From Kuschelorhynchus macadamiae (lineage: Eukaryota; Arthropoda; Insecta; Coleoptera; Curculionidae), in assembly GCA_030620095.1 (NCBI GenBank), contig JAUTXW010000538.1:124001-188000 (forward strand): a stretch of DNA of 64,000 nucleotides, written 5' to 3'. The notes under the pieces are model-generated. The model did no database searches, had not been told where the DNA came from, and saw nothing but the letters and a program-made list of their open reading frames with translations. Positions 46,601 to 57,558 of this stretch are shown here, in pieces. Both the position numbers and the translations under genes were made by a program. Position 1 is the first letter of the stretch; the number at the start of each line of letters is the position of its first letter.

Positions 46601-48358
46601 ATAAATACTATTTCACTTTTTCCCACTCGACGTACCTTTCTTCTGGTAATTTAGATAGCTAGGACAAACCACGAGTTAGACCAAATCCTGAATACCGTTC
46701 TTACAATTGGAAGCAGCTTCTCATTCAACCCTTTTTATCCTGGGGTCATCCAAAGAACCTTCTTTTCCTCGTGACTTATCTTTTCTCACAAACACTACCA
46801 AAACATTTTATCTGACGAAATACTATCTATGCTTGTTAGAGAGGTATTAATTGGATTTTTGCATTATTTTCTGTAGGTAATGGCCCTCTGAGGTCATTTC
46901 CTTCTTTTACACACGTTCCTCATTTCCCTGAAGGCATCCATTCACAATAACATCGATTTTCGTTTACAAATCTCCCATCCAACCTCTCCCCACCACTCTG
47001 TAAACTTTAGTAACTTCACCACGCCCGATGGGACTGAAGGCAACTCGTTTACATTATGGAGTAACACAGCTTTAAGATCTACTTTTGTGGAATCAATAAA
47101 AAGTCTCAGTCTTTTGGATCATAGTCTAGATTTAAAGTTGCCATTAATCGCTCAATCTCTGTACAGGCTGTTTGTTTTCCATGTTAAAAAATGGTGTTAG
47201 GTTTTTCTGGCGGCTTCAGTACACAGAAACTTTTACTTCATTTTGAAGTAAATTCCATTGTTACAATCGAGAGGCCAATAGTTCTGCTTTTTTCTTGGGC
47301 AATTCTAAATCTTTTATAAGTTCACTTAATTCGCTTTGACTTATTTGGTGAGGCTTTTTGTTTGGAAGTTCACAGATAAAATAGGAGTCTTGCGAGGTAG
47401 ATGTGCCGGCGACATTTTCCTGTACACTACCGTTTGAACCTGTTTGATAATCATCAGAATCAAGGGTATATTCTTGAGGTCGATTAGGTACAGGCAATTC
47501 GTAAATTTGGGTTATTTCTCCGAAAAGCCTTTTTTGATGGGTGTCAAAAGCAAAAGTAACAGACAGTAACGTGGCCTTTAGATTCTCACCAGATCATAGA
47601 AACAGCGATGGGCATCTTACGCTTTTTTTCACTTAGCCAGTCTAGATTTAAAGTTGCCATTAATCGCTCAATCTCTGTACAGGCTGTTTGTTTTCCATGT
47701 TAAAAAATGGTGTTAGGTTTTTCTGGCGGCTTCAGTACACAGAAACTTTTACTTCATCTTGAAGTAAATTCCATTGTTACAATCGAGAGGCCAATAGTTC
47801 TGCTTTTTTCTTGGGCAATTCTAAATCTTTTATAAGTTCACTTAATTCGCTTTGACTTATTTGGTGAGGCTTTTTGTTTGGAAGTTCACAGATAAAATAG
47901 GAGTCTTGCGAGGTAGATGTGCCGGCGACATTTTCCTGTACACTACCGTTTGAACCTGTTTGATAATCATCAGAATCAAGGGTATATTCTTGAGGTCGAT
48001 TAGGTACAGGCAATTCGTAAATTTGGGTTATTTCTCCGAAAAGCCTTTTTTGATGGGTGTCAAAAGCAAAAGTAACAGACAGTAACGTGGCCTTTAGATT
48101 CTCACCAGATCATAGAAACAGCGATGGGCATCTTACGCTTTTTTTCACTTAGCCAGTCGCGAATGACGCACATTTGTTTCGGCATTTATGGGGAGCCCAA
48201 TTTTTATCATAGTCTCCAACTTTGTTACCAAAATACAAGTGGTAAGCTCTATTTATTAAAGGGCTAAGAGTACGTTTTTGTTTCACAAAAGTTACTTCAC
48301 CACATATATAACAAAAACGATCCGACCTATTTACATAAACTCGCGACATGCTGCTCAA
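46600..48358 (-). pseudogene. Decayed copy of a multicopy arthropod gene family (Cys-rich N-terminus)
   Basis: The minus strand starts with SDRFCYICGEVTFVKQKRTL, then AYHLYFGNKVGDYDKNWAPH and KCRNKC (48358 to about 48150). In shifted frames WLSEKKRKMPIAVSMIW and CYFCF follow, then LPVPNRPQEYTLDSDDYQTG, ICELPNKKPHQISQSELSEL and LELPKKKAELLASRL (78-codon ORF), a stop, QWNLLQNEVKVSVY, and after the duplicated block LRLFIDSTKVDLKAVLLHNV. From memory these blocks occur in this order in a multicopy, uncharacterised insect/cnidarian family of unknown function with transposon-like copy numbers. At least five stops or frameshifts make this a pseudogene. Part of it is tandemly duplicated. Confidence 0.65.
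47123..48154. repeat. Tandem duplication, 516-bp period, two copies
   Basis: 47123-47638 and 47639-48154 are essentially identical; the only difference I found is ttcattttg (47241) versus ttcatcttg (47757). The junctions share agtc at both sides (cttagccagtctag versus cttagccagtcgcg). The same 78-codon ORF is present in both copies. Confidence 0.95.
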
Positions 48359-48479
48359 AACTCTCTAGTTTCTCAAATACGAACAGCTTTCGATCAGCTG
48401 GTGGATGAAATACAACTAATTAACGATTTAGGATTTATGTTATATGTATTTAAGTCCCCTAAAAAGCACACCTAGTATA

Positions 48480-49365
48480 ATAAGTCCAGGTTTTTCTCGT
48501 ATAATGATGGAACTTTCCCATACGTTAAGGGCAGGTGGGTAAATTATCATACTAAGCATGGATTTATAAAACCTTTCTACTCAAAATAATATACACTATT
48601 AAATAATTACTTATTCAGATTTTTTCCAACTTCTAAATATAAACTTCCCTTTTGAAATAATATTTAAATGTTTCCAACATATCTCCTACCCTATAAGATT
48701 GTTTATGCGTAATTTGAGGTAAACATGTTTTCTATGTGATACATCCTTCAGCTGCAAAGTCCGTAAGATATAATTTGGGATTCTTTAAAAAGGTGAAAAA
48801 ATGTTGTGCTTATTATCATTAAAAATAAAAAATCAGTTGAATTAATTTTAATTGCCTCATGTCGCAAACTGCATGATGTTACTTGTTGAAATTACTCGCT
48901 TAACTAATTTCCATTGCTTTGATGATACCAGAATCTTTTCTGTAAATAGTTAAATGATTAGATGTATTGTATTTACTATTTTCTTTTTACATGTTTAGTG
49001 AAATAGTGATGCAGTGTTGAAACAACTAACACCAGTTTAAATCCAAATCATGCAGTGACGAATTTAGACGAGGGGTGAAAAGAACTTCGCCCTCCTGAAC
49101 ATACCCAGTGGATACAATATCATGTACAAAACAAGTTCTGCATCATTCGAATATCACTAATAATTCACCTCCTTGAAAGGGATCTATAGGTCCATTCTTG
49201 TTGTTTTACATGTTTTAATACCAATAAAATCATGTATTTAATTTAAATGCATAATGGTTATAATAACTGAAGAAAACGCCAAGAAAAAATTAACCAATTA
49301 ACAACTATCAAGACCAAATGATGATTAGATTTTGGTGGTGTTTTAGGTTGGATGATGGTCAATAA
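48480..49365. other. Intergenic tract, nothing recognised
   Basis: AT-rich, no supported feature. Confidence 0.4.
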
Positions 49366-49394
49366 AACGCATATAGAAATCTGTTGTTGTAATT

Positions 49395-49440
49395 AGTCGA
49401 CGTTTCGACCTCTATGAAGTCATCTTCAGCACTATACAAA
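49395..49440 (-). ncRNA. Hammerhead-like motif in a Penelope-type terminal repeat remnant
   Basis: The minus strand reads ctgaaga, t, gacttc-ata-gaggtc (six-pair stem with one wobble), gaaac, gtcgac. The ctgaNga - stem - gaaa order is that of a hammerhead core, and Penelope-like terminal repeats are known to carry such ribozymes. Stems I and III are not clearly formed, so activity is doubtful. Confidence 0.35.
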
Positions 49441-50020
49441 TGTGATTTTTCGTGTTAAACTTAAAAACCTATAATGTGGTCAAGTGTGGAACATTATTTA
49501 GATGGTGGGTTTTTTGTATGTTTTTGATACCATTTAGTACATGAAAATGAGTAAACAATAAAACACATTAAGCGCATTAAGTAAAAAAAGTCCTGAATAT
49601 TGTAGTAGTAGTAGTTCTTTCAAACTAAATAGTCTCAGCCTGTTTTTTAAAAGTCTTTTTTCGGGAGAGTCCTTGAAAAACGTACAGCCATTACAAGACA
49701 AGAAAGAGATCTTTATATCTAGTATGATGATCATTTCTTGTCTGTGGAAGTCCATATTTTTTTTAAAAACACACAACGCTTGAAATATATGAATTCTGGG
49801 TACAGGTAAAATCTTGTATTTTACAAAAAAGTACCGACCAGAATCTTTAAACCTTAAATCACTCAGAATTCGAACAATATTATGAATACTTTGTTGACTA
49901 CCGAACTAGCGCTCCAATTTAGAATCCGATAATGAATTTGACAGTGAATTTTGTAATAATACAATAGTTTACATTTTAACCTCCGAGGTAGAGATAATAC
50001 AGTCAGCACCGTTTTTAGCT
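49441..50020. other. Intergenic tract, nothing recognised
   Basis: No supported feature. Confidence 0.4.
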
Positions 50021-51140
50021 TTTTTTTTATTTAATAAAACGTACTACTATACCATTATTTCTAAATGTACTACTTTCTAATTGAATTAATAATTTGGTAG
50101 GAAAATTTACTTTACTTTACAAACTGCTATTTAATCCACTAGTCGAAAAAACCTAAAGTGGCAAGGTGGGCTTTGTAAAACGGCAGTAATTCATTTGTTT
50201 ATAACAATAATACTACAGTTGTCAAAACTTTTGATTAAGGTGCGTACATAAATAAAAAAATAATTAATATTAAAAAAATACACTAAACTACAAACACGGA
50301 GACGTTTATTTTCAAAATAATAAACTAAAATAACTGTAAACTAAAAATAACTTAACCAACCTTACAAATAATAATACTCTCTAAGAAAAAATAAATTTAA
50401 AGGAACTGCTGGAAATGGCCTCCCTCGACTTTAATACATGCGTTTGTACGTCTTATTAGCGACTGGGGAACCCTTTACCAGGAGTGTTCCTAATAATTGT
50501 ACAGGACTTTTCTATCCGATTTCGTAAATTTTCTTCGCTTTGAACTGGTGTAGTGCACACTAATGTTTTTAGGTGTCCCCAGAGAAAGAAATCTATAGCA
50601 GTAAAATCAGGTGACCTGGGTGGCCAAAATTGTGGTGCAGCACGCCCAATCCAGGGATCGGCATAACTTTCATCTAGGTACGAGCAATATAAGGGTAGTA
50701 GACCTTTTAAAACTACCAGTTTCACAATGTCTGGAGTAAATATTAACAAAAAATTGTCTGTTAGGTAGCGGAAGGTTAGGATATCTTTCTTGATACATTC
50801 GTCCTGCAATGTGAGCGTTACCGTGAGCCATTCTATACACGAAGTGCATGTCCGCCATTTCACAGTTTGTAAACTGGACCATTTCACCAAAAGAAAATTA
50901 AATAAACTTTTAAAAATCACACAAGTGCACTTTAATCAAAAGTTTTGACAACTGTCATATTATTGTTTTAAACAAATGAATTACTGTCTTTGGCAAAGCC
51001 CACCTTGCCACTTTGGTTTTTTTTTGACTAGTGGATTAAATTGCAGTTCTTAAATTTTCCTATCAAATTATTAGTACAAATTAGAAAGTAGTACATCTAG
51101 AAATGATGGTGCATTAGTCAATTTTATTAAATTAAAAAAA
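50021..51140 (-). mobile_element. Mariner-superfamily element, internally deleted, about 210-bp TIRs
   Basis: The left arm (50021-50239) and right arm (50937-51140) are inverted copies: 'gtggcaaggtgggctttg', aattcatttgttta, gttgtcaaaacttttg. The arms are almost continuous with the coding remnant. The exact tips and TSD are uncertain. Confidence 0.8.
50456..50882 (-). pseudogene. Mariner-superfamily transposase, N- and C-terminal parts fused by deletion
   Basis: From ATG 50882-50880: MVQFTNCEMADMHFVYRMAH, then GNAHIAGRMYQERYPNLPLP and NRQFFVNIY (HTH part, to about 50710). In another frame (50690 to 50456) LYCSYLDESYADPWIGR, QFWPPRSPDFTAIDFFLWGH and LKTLVCTTPVQSEENLR follow, with the third catalytic Asp. 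The segment with the first and second Asp is deleted. Confidence 0.75.
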
Positions 51141-53265
51141 AAGGTAAAAAGGAGAAAAATGGTAAAGGGAAATCATAAGTGTCGCCGCAAAAAAAAGTTC
51201 GGGAGATGTAAGGGAACATGACCGCAAATAAAAGAATCACTGAGTAGAATATTCCAAATTATAATTCTTTCTTTTTATGGGTATTTCACAGCATTACACG
51301 TCATAACTTTCGAATACGTATGTTTCATAAAAAAATAACCAGAAGCGTATTTTACATAAAATTATCATTGCAAAATTGCATTTGGATTGCAGTTGATGCA
51401 TGAATTCATGGTTTTTCATACAGAAAAAGCAGTGGCGTACCATTTTTTTTAAAACTACTCCAAACCCCGTACGGGCGCCACTGGTAAGAACTTAAAAAAC
51501 CCCTTTGCGTTAAAAAGATGTAACCAAATTTGATAAAAATATTTAGAGTGATATAAAAGTTATGATAGAAAAACAATTTTTTTTTATAGAATTTTTAACA
51601 TCCTGTATCTCAAAAACTATTCATTTTCGAACCTTTTTTTTAATGAATTGAATATTCCGCTCTGAAAATCATCTAACGAGGTCTTTAGTTTGATGGCCAT
51701 AGCACGAAAAAATAATTTTTTTTCATGCTACACAAAATGGCCCCTGAATTCCGCCATATTAAATTTTTGTTAAATCTGTATAGCTCATCAACTGATGAAA
51801 ATCCGTTTAGAAAAAAAGGAGCGGACATTAGTTCGTTGTTACCGGGATATTTTTAAACTTCATTTATGTACACATATATTCATCCTCTACTATTGTTTAC
51901 CATTTACGTGCGAATCTTGTAAAATTCCTGATTAAAAATAAAACTTGTTATTGTAGACAAAAGATAATTAACTTATCTTAAGGAATTTATTCCTTAGGCT
52001 GGCTTGTGGAGATAAATTTAGCAGTTATTGCAAGAATTTTCAAATCCTCTTGTGACAAAACTGACTGTTGAAAATATATTTTAACCCGTGAAAACATAAA
52101 AATTAATTTCGTAATTTTATTACATGTGACCTAAAATTATCTTTGTATCGGGTGATTTTCTGGGGGGGGGGGGGGGGGGGGTTGAGACGATGAAAATGTT
52201 CAACAACAAAAAAAAAGGAAAGGTTATTACTTTATTTTAGTTATATGTAAAACAGGCGATGAGCGGTGGGGGGGAGGAGGTTACCCGCCAATCCAAAAAA
52301 AAGGTACTTGTTTTATACTATTTCTATCAATTTAGCTTAAATAAAAGTGGGTTAACCCCAACCTCCTTATACACGGCACTGTCTAGTAGACAGTTCAGAA
52401 GAGTACCGTTTCGCACTACGTTCCTTTTTTGATAGTGCATGGTGAAAACCGAGCAGTTTACTTCATTGGCGTTGCTTTGTTTGTCGTAAAAATCTTCCAC
52501 TTGTATTTTTGTTGAAATTCTATTTTCTATAGCAGTTCTGGCAGGGTTTATAGATTTTTACACAGCCGTGGAAAGTAAAATCTAGAGATTATAGACAGAC
52601 CTAAAAGAAAATATAAATATTTCTATAAAAATTGGTTTTCAATTATAAAGAAATCAATCTAAATGCAAATAAAGGAAGCTTATATAAAAATATAATATAC
52701 AGGGCATGCCAATAGAAAAATTAAACTTTCCCAGTTTAATATCAATAAAGGTAGGAACATTTTAATATATGTAGCAAACATTACAAATTATATTTCAATA
52801 TTTTCAATTTTTATGTGTTTCGAAAAATGAGAAAGTTATACTTAATCACCCTGCACATTATCTGTATTAAAAGGCTGGTTAATTGAATCCCGATGAGTAC
52901 TTGTCTCTAAATTTTTGAAGCTACTGGGCTTAGGATTTCAAAATACTTTTCTTAATCCATAAGAAAATAATTATACCAATTTTCTGATTCTAAGTGAACT
53001 TCATTCAGTAAATTTCTACGGGATAATTTTTTGTATGTGCAAAATAACCGTACCCTTTAGACTATTTTCTTTGACTCTTTGTAAAAAATAATTTGGCCTG
53101 CAGATTTTAAATTTGGTTCTATCAATATATACATAGTACATTAAACCGAATTATAATGGTCTGTAACTTACAATTTATAATATATAGCTTCTACTTTCTT
53201 CAACGCTCCTTGACTGAATATACGATTAAAGTGTTACGTGCCCTCTAATACCTAACTAATAAATA
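51141..53265. other. Intergenic tract with eroded transposon arms
   Basis: Contains a short inverted pair (cagtggcgtac near 51431; gcgccactg near 51476), a degenerate end motif (acatcctgtatctc, 51598) and atatacagggcatgcc at 52698. No coding exon is supported. Confidence 0.45.
52162..52181. repeat. G20 homopolymer
   Basis: Twenty consecutive G on the plus strand, followed at 52267-52280 by another G-rich patch. Potential G-quadruplex or assembly-sensitive site. Confidence 0.95.
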
Positions 53266-53268
53266 GAT

Positions 53269-53470
53269 TCATTCATGTGACACTTTTGCTTCTAACTCCG
53301 GTATTATTAAAAATATATCTTTTAAATTAATTGTATATTTAAGATTGTTAATTTGGTATCTATCCCATCGTGATGGAGCTGGAATCTTTTTATGTTGTAC
53401 AAAATGATCTCTCAGTTCTGCCCATCTAGCTATAACATTAAAATGGTTCTTTTCACTCCTCACTCAATAT
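53269..53470 (-). CDS. Possible terminal exon or ORF, unidentified
   Basis: A minus-strand open stretch ending in TGA encodes RSEKNHFNVIARWAELRDHF, then VQHKKIPAPSRWDRYQI and LKDIFLIIPELEAKVSHE. No ATG starts it; an AG at about 53469 after an A/T-rich tract could be an acceptor. The charged, W-containing composition looks protein-like, but I do not recognise the family and found no upstream exon. Confidence 0.3.
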
Positions 53471-54165
53471 TTTTTTTTAAATAATAAATTACTTATCTTC
53501 AGAACACCTTAAATATATATATCCTATTATTTCGATTATTTGGACAGACTGGTTGTCAGTCTTATGGCAAAATAGTGCAGTCATTTTGAACAGGTGTTTA
53601 TATAATACCTATCAAAAAATTTTCAGGTCTTATGCATGATGTTTGAGGAGGAAACCTCTGGCAGCAGGGTTTTACTACCAAATATCCTTAGTGAATGATT
53701 ATTAAACACGGGAGTTTTTTACTTTCTAACTATAAATATGTATTAATACTTAAAATACAAACATGTAATACTAACAATAAAAATATACAGTTTAGGTCTC
53801 ATCACATTGGGGCCTAGACCTTGTGATTTTTTTGATTCTTATGATAAAGATCAACTTCTTAGGTACATTTGTATTCTCATTATTTTTATTTCCATTAGTG
53901 ATACACATAGGTTACTTGTTGTAATTGGTTTGCTTGTAAGCACTATTCAACTCTTTATTGGTTATTTGTTTTTTTCTAAATTATTTGTGGAAATTACAAT
54001 ATCATTGTAAAATAAACCTATATAACTCTACGTAAAATCGTTTTATGCTAAATGCTGTTTAATATTATTATAATAAAATCCGGCACGCGACTCGCGGTAT
54101 TTAAAGGTCACTTTCAAAAGTCATAACCAGTTATCGTAAAATGAACTTTGTCGTCTGCAAAACAT
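53471..54165. other. Intergenic tract, nothing recognised
   Basis: No supported feature. Confidence 0.4.
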
Positions 54166-54169
54166 ACCG

Positions 54170-54700
54170 TAAGTGAATGTTCCCATTATAAAAAAGACAA
54201 CATTTTTTAATGATAAGACCGTGAGTCATGTGTCTGAAGGCAGATGCTTTCTTGTATTTCAGATCTTCAAACACGGAACTGAAAAGTAAAGCTTACAATA
54301 AATATTAACATTTTTTCGTTCCTTTTCTAGAAAACTATTTAGGTGTTTGGTTGGGTAAAGCATCTGTAAGTGAATGTTCCTAGTATGAAAAAGTGTCTAA
54401 AGGTAGATGCTTTTTTTATTTGGTATCTTTAAGCATAGAATTGAAATTTTTAATCATAATGTGGACGATGGTTTCTTGTATTTGAGATATTCAAGCCCAT
54501 TATGAAAAACACAATGTTTTAATAATAATACCGAGAGTCATGTGGCTTAAGGCAGATTCTTTCTTGTATTCGAGATCTTCAGGCACGAAATTGAAAGCTA
54601 AAGCTTACAGCAAATACTGTGATTTTTTCGTTCTCTTGCTACTAAAATATTTAGGCGTTTGTTTGGGAAAATGTAGGAAATGTAAAAAAAATTTTTGTAG
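54170..54700 (+). repeat. Degenerate tandem repeat, two full and one partial unit
   Basis: gagtcatgtg, aggcagatgctttcttgtat, gatcttca.gcacg, aagcttaca and 'tttttcgttc' followed by 'aaaatatttaggtgttt' occur at 54222-54350 and 54534-54665, with a shortened unit at 54365-54500. Confidence 0.7.
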
Positions 54701-55229
54701 GTTCCTTAAAAGTTGCATATAATTCTTAATGTAAAAGAGAGTAAAAACAATACAGAACAATAAGAAGTTAAGTGTGAATTAGCATCACAAAATATGTAAC
54801 TTACGAATACTGGAAAATACCTATTATCAAATACAATAGTTAACTAAAAATTTGATAACATTAAGTAGTTTTTCTAATAAGTTAGTAAACATTCTAATAA
54901 AATATTGACATTTTAAACCTATATACAGTAAAAAAATAGCTTTCAGTTAATAAATTAAATCGATAATTTAACGCTTCCAAGTAACGAAAAACTGATGTCC
55001 TTTGATGTTCAAAATTTATTCACGAGTATACCGCCATCTGATATTATACTACTAGTTGAAGAACTTCTTACAAAAAATAATTTTAATTCAATTTATAAGC
55101 AAGATATCTTAGAAGCCTTGTCGACCTCTTTGGATCAAAATTATTTTGAATTTAACCAGACTATGTACGAAGGTAAATTAAATATAAAGGGTAATTTTGT
55201 AAAATACATTTATTGATCAATGCTATACA

Positions 55230-56030
55230 CAAACTAAATATTTAATATTTTTCAATGTACTCACCTCGATGCTCTACACACTTTTGCCACCGATTTGGAA
55301 GCTTGAATATTCCTTCTTCATAAAAATAAGGCGAGTTGTCTTTTGCCTCCAAGTGATTCTTTCAAGGGTGCGAACAAAAAATAATCATAGGGTGATAAGT
55401 CAGGGCTATAAGGAGGGTGATCGAGGGTTTCCCAGCCCATTTTTTCCAATTTATCCCTTGTCAGAACTTCAGTGTGTAGCCTGGCTTTGTCATGAAGACT
55501 TCTCTAATGGTCATACAATGAGAAAAACTCCCCTTAAGTCAAAGAAAACAGTTGCAAGCTCTTTTCCGGCTGAGAGACGGGTTTTGGCTTTGACTGGGCT
55601 TACTTACTCGCCATTTTTTTATTCGGGAGTATAATAGTGGACCCACGTCTCATCACAAGTGACGGTACGCCTCAAAAAACCTGCCATTCCTGTCGAAATC
55701 GATTCAGAATTAATTCACTGATCTACGACCTGACCTGTTTTTGATTTTCGGTCAACAACCTCGGAACTCAGCCAGCACTAATTTTTCTAAAGCCAAGTTG
55801 ATTAGTGATGATGGATTGAACACTCCCATAGCTGATACCCACTTCTGATGAGATTTATTGAATAGTTAACCGGCGATCACTTTCAACAAGCTCTGGAAGA
55901 GAGCACGGATGTTGTCATCTGTGAGACTTGTCCTTGGGCGTCGATCATGACTTTAATTTTCGACACGTTCTCGCCCAAGGTACCTCGCGCTCAGTCATGA
56001 CTGTACTGCCGACAGAACCGAGCACAGATG
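55230..56030 (-). pseudogene. Classical mariner (DD34D) transposase, heavily mutated
   Basis: Minus-strand frames with many shifts read RPRTSLTDDNIRALFQSLL, KISSEVGISYG-like segments, VTCDETWVHYYTPE (first Asp, about 55670-55630), LSAGKELATVFFD and MGWETLDHPPYSPDLSPYDY then FLFAPLKESLGGKRQ (third Asp, about 55445-55390). YSPDLxPxDYFLF is the classical mariner motif, different from the LDxFLWG type of the other elements here. Confidence 0.8.
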
Positions 56031-56328
56031 CTACCCAAGTAGGGTTGCAAGGGTCAAATTTGAGAATTACAGGACACAGAGTTGAAAAAGGAAGGAGAAA
56101 CGCAAATTAGGAAGGACATTTTGTATTAAACTAAAACATTAAAAATTGCTAATTTTTCTACATCAAATCATGAATAATAATTGAGCACTTTTTGGTGTAT
56201 GAAAAGGATGGACGGACACGTCACTTTCTCAAATCTTTCCAGGAGGCAAAAAAGGACTTAATTTTGAAAAAAATATAGACTCCTTTTCTTTCTTACACCA
56301 AGGCCGCCTTAATTAAACAAATCATTGA

Positions 56329-56331
<3 letters not shown>

Positions 56332-56383
<52 letters not shown>
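56332..56383. repeat. (AT)n microsatellite
   Basis: About 25 AT units within the hAT element. Confidence 0.95.
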
Positions 56384-56389
<6 letters not shown>

Positions 56390-56517
56390 AACATAATAAA
56401 ATTGTTTTAACAAAATAGCTTATTATTTTTTTAATGGAAAGGAATATTTGTTATTTGATTTACCAGCTTCTAAAAGCTTTTTGTTCTCAATTACCTTGTA
56501 ATAAACCTCCTTACAAG

Positions 56518-57558
56518 TTAGGTTAAAATTTGTTTTAACTTGCAGCTCTGCTTTGACATGGTAAAAATTCTTTCAGAGTCGGCATTTGAGCCGAATATTG
56601 AAAACCCAAAGTGAATCATTTTAAAAAAAAATTTAAGTTCATTGTTCTCAATAAATATATTACTCCATTTTTGGATAACAGATCCTTCCTCAGATAGAGC
56701 TTTGTCAAGGGTCGGTTTCATTATGCAAAACTCTTCATTATAAAAGTATCAAAATCAATGTCAATGGATAATTCAGTTACAATTTCCCTAAGTGACTCAA
56801 AAGTAAAAGTTTTTTCTAGAGAAAAAATATTTAATTTTGAAAACCAATTGTTTTCTGAAAAATCATATTTTAATTCACAATTTTACGCCTTCCACTGGAA
56901 CATAATACCTCAGCAGTACTGAAAAAAGCTTAGTACTTCCATGATTGGAGGCATCTGTAGAGATTCCAAAAACCGTTACCTTTTTAAGCTCATTTAACGC
57001 CGTTTCTAGTGACATAGGGCCAAGAACGTTAAATGCTATTGAACTTGCTTTTGTTCTCCCCAAATGAATTTTTGTAGCAATTTGGGAATCACTATAAATT
57101 AGTGAAATTAGCTGAATTGTGCAATCTAATGAGATGTACGAATGGGCGTGTTTAACACTGTGATATACGTTCGTCATTTCCGCGGCCAGTATTTTCTCTT
57201 GTTGAGAATCTCTGATGTCCCGCTCCCATCCCAAAAATGACTGTAAAATTTTATTTTGTTTTAGCACAAGTTCAGCCTTTTTGTGTTCAACACCTTCTGC
57301 GTGCCGTTTTATGTCCCCCATACCTCCGTGCATAAATGAAAAACTTTTTTTACATAAGGTGCAATGAGCTTTTTTATTATATTGTTTAAGCCAAGAAAAA
57401 TTATTTTCCCATTCTTCTCTGTATTTACTTATCCGTTTAGCATTTTTGAGGGCGTCTATTATTAAAATAATAACAGGATAAGAATAGGATAAAACAAAAC
57501 TTACCAATAATTTCTCGCAGAAAAGCAAAAGTCTCCTGACCTGATGATTTAGGTACAA
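56518..57558 (-). pseudogene. hAT transposase, middle deleted (ZBED/BED-finger type)
   Basis: From about 57460 downward: WENNFSWLKQYNKKAHCTLC, then KKSFSFMHGGMGDIKRHAEG and VEHKK, a C2-type finger (C-x2-C...H-x5-H); then ILAAEMTNVYHSVKHAHSYI and TKASSIAFNVLG, and FGISTDASNHGSTKLFSVLL with the likely first catalytic Asp, ending EGVKL-stop at 56875. After a gap with the second half missing, 56721-56518 encodes SIFGSNADSERIFTMSKQ, the hAT dimerisation region. Confidence 0.78.

Noticed and set aside
47261..48013. Two identical 78-codon ORFs as functional duplicated genes
   Set aside because: Flanking homology shows they are an internal segment of a frameshifted pseudogene; identity reflects a recent DNA duplication.
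55269..55634. 121-codon plus-strand ORF
   Set aside because: It is antisense to the mariner transposase remnant, which has recognisable motifs.
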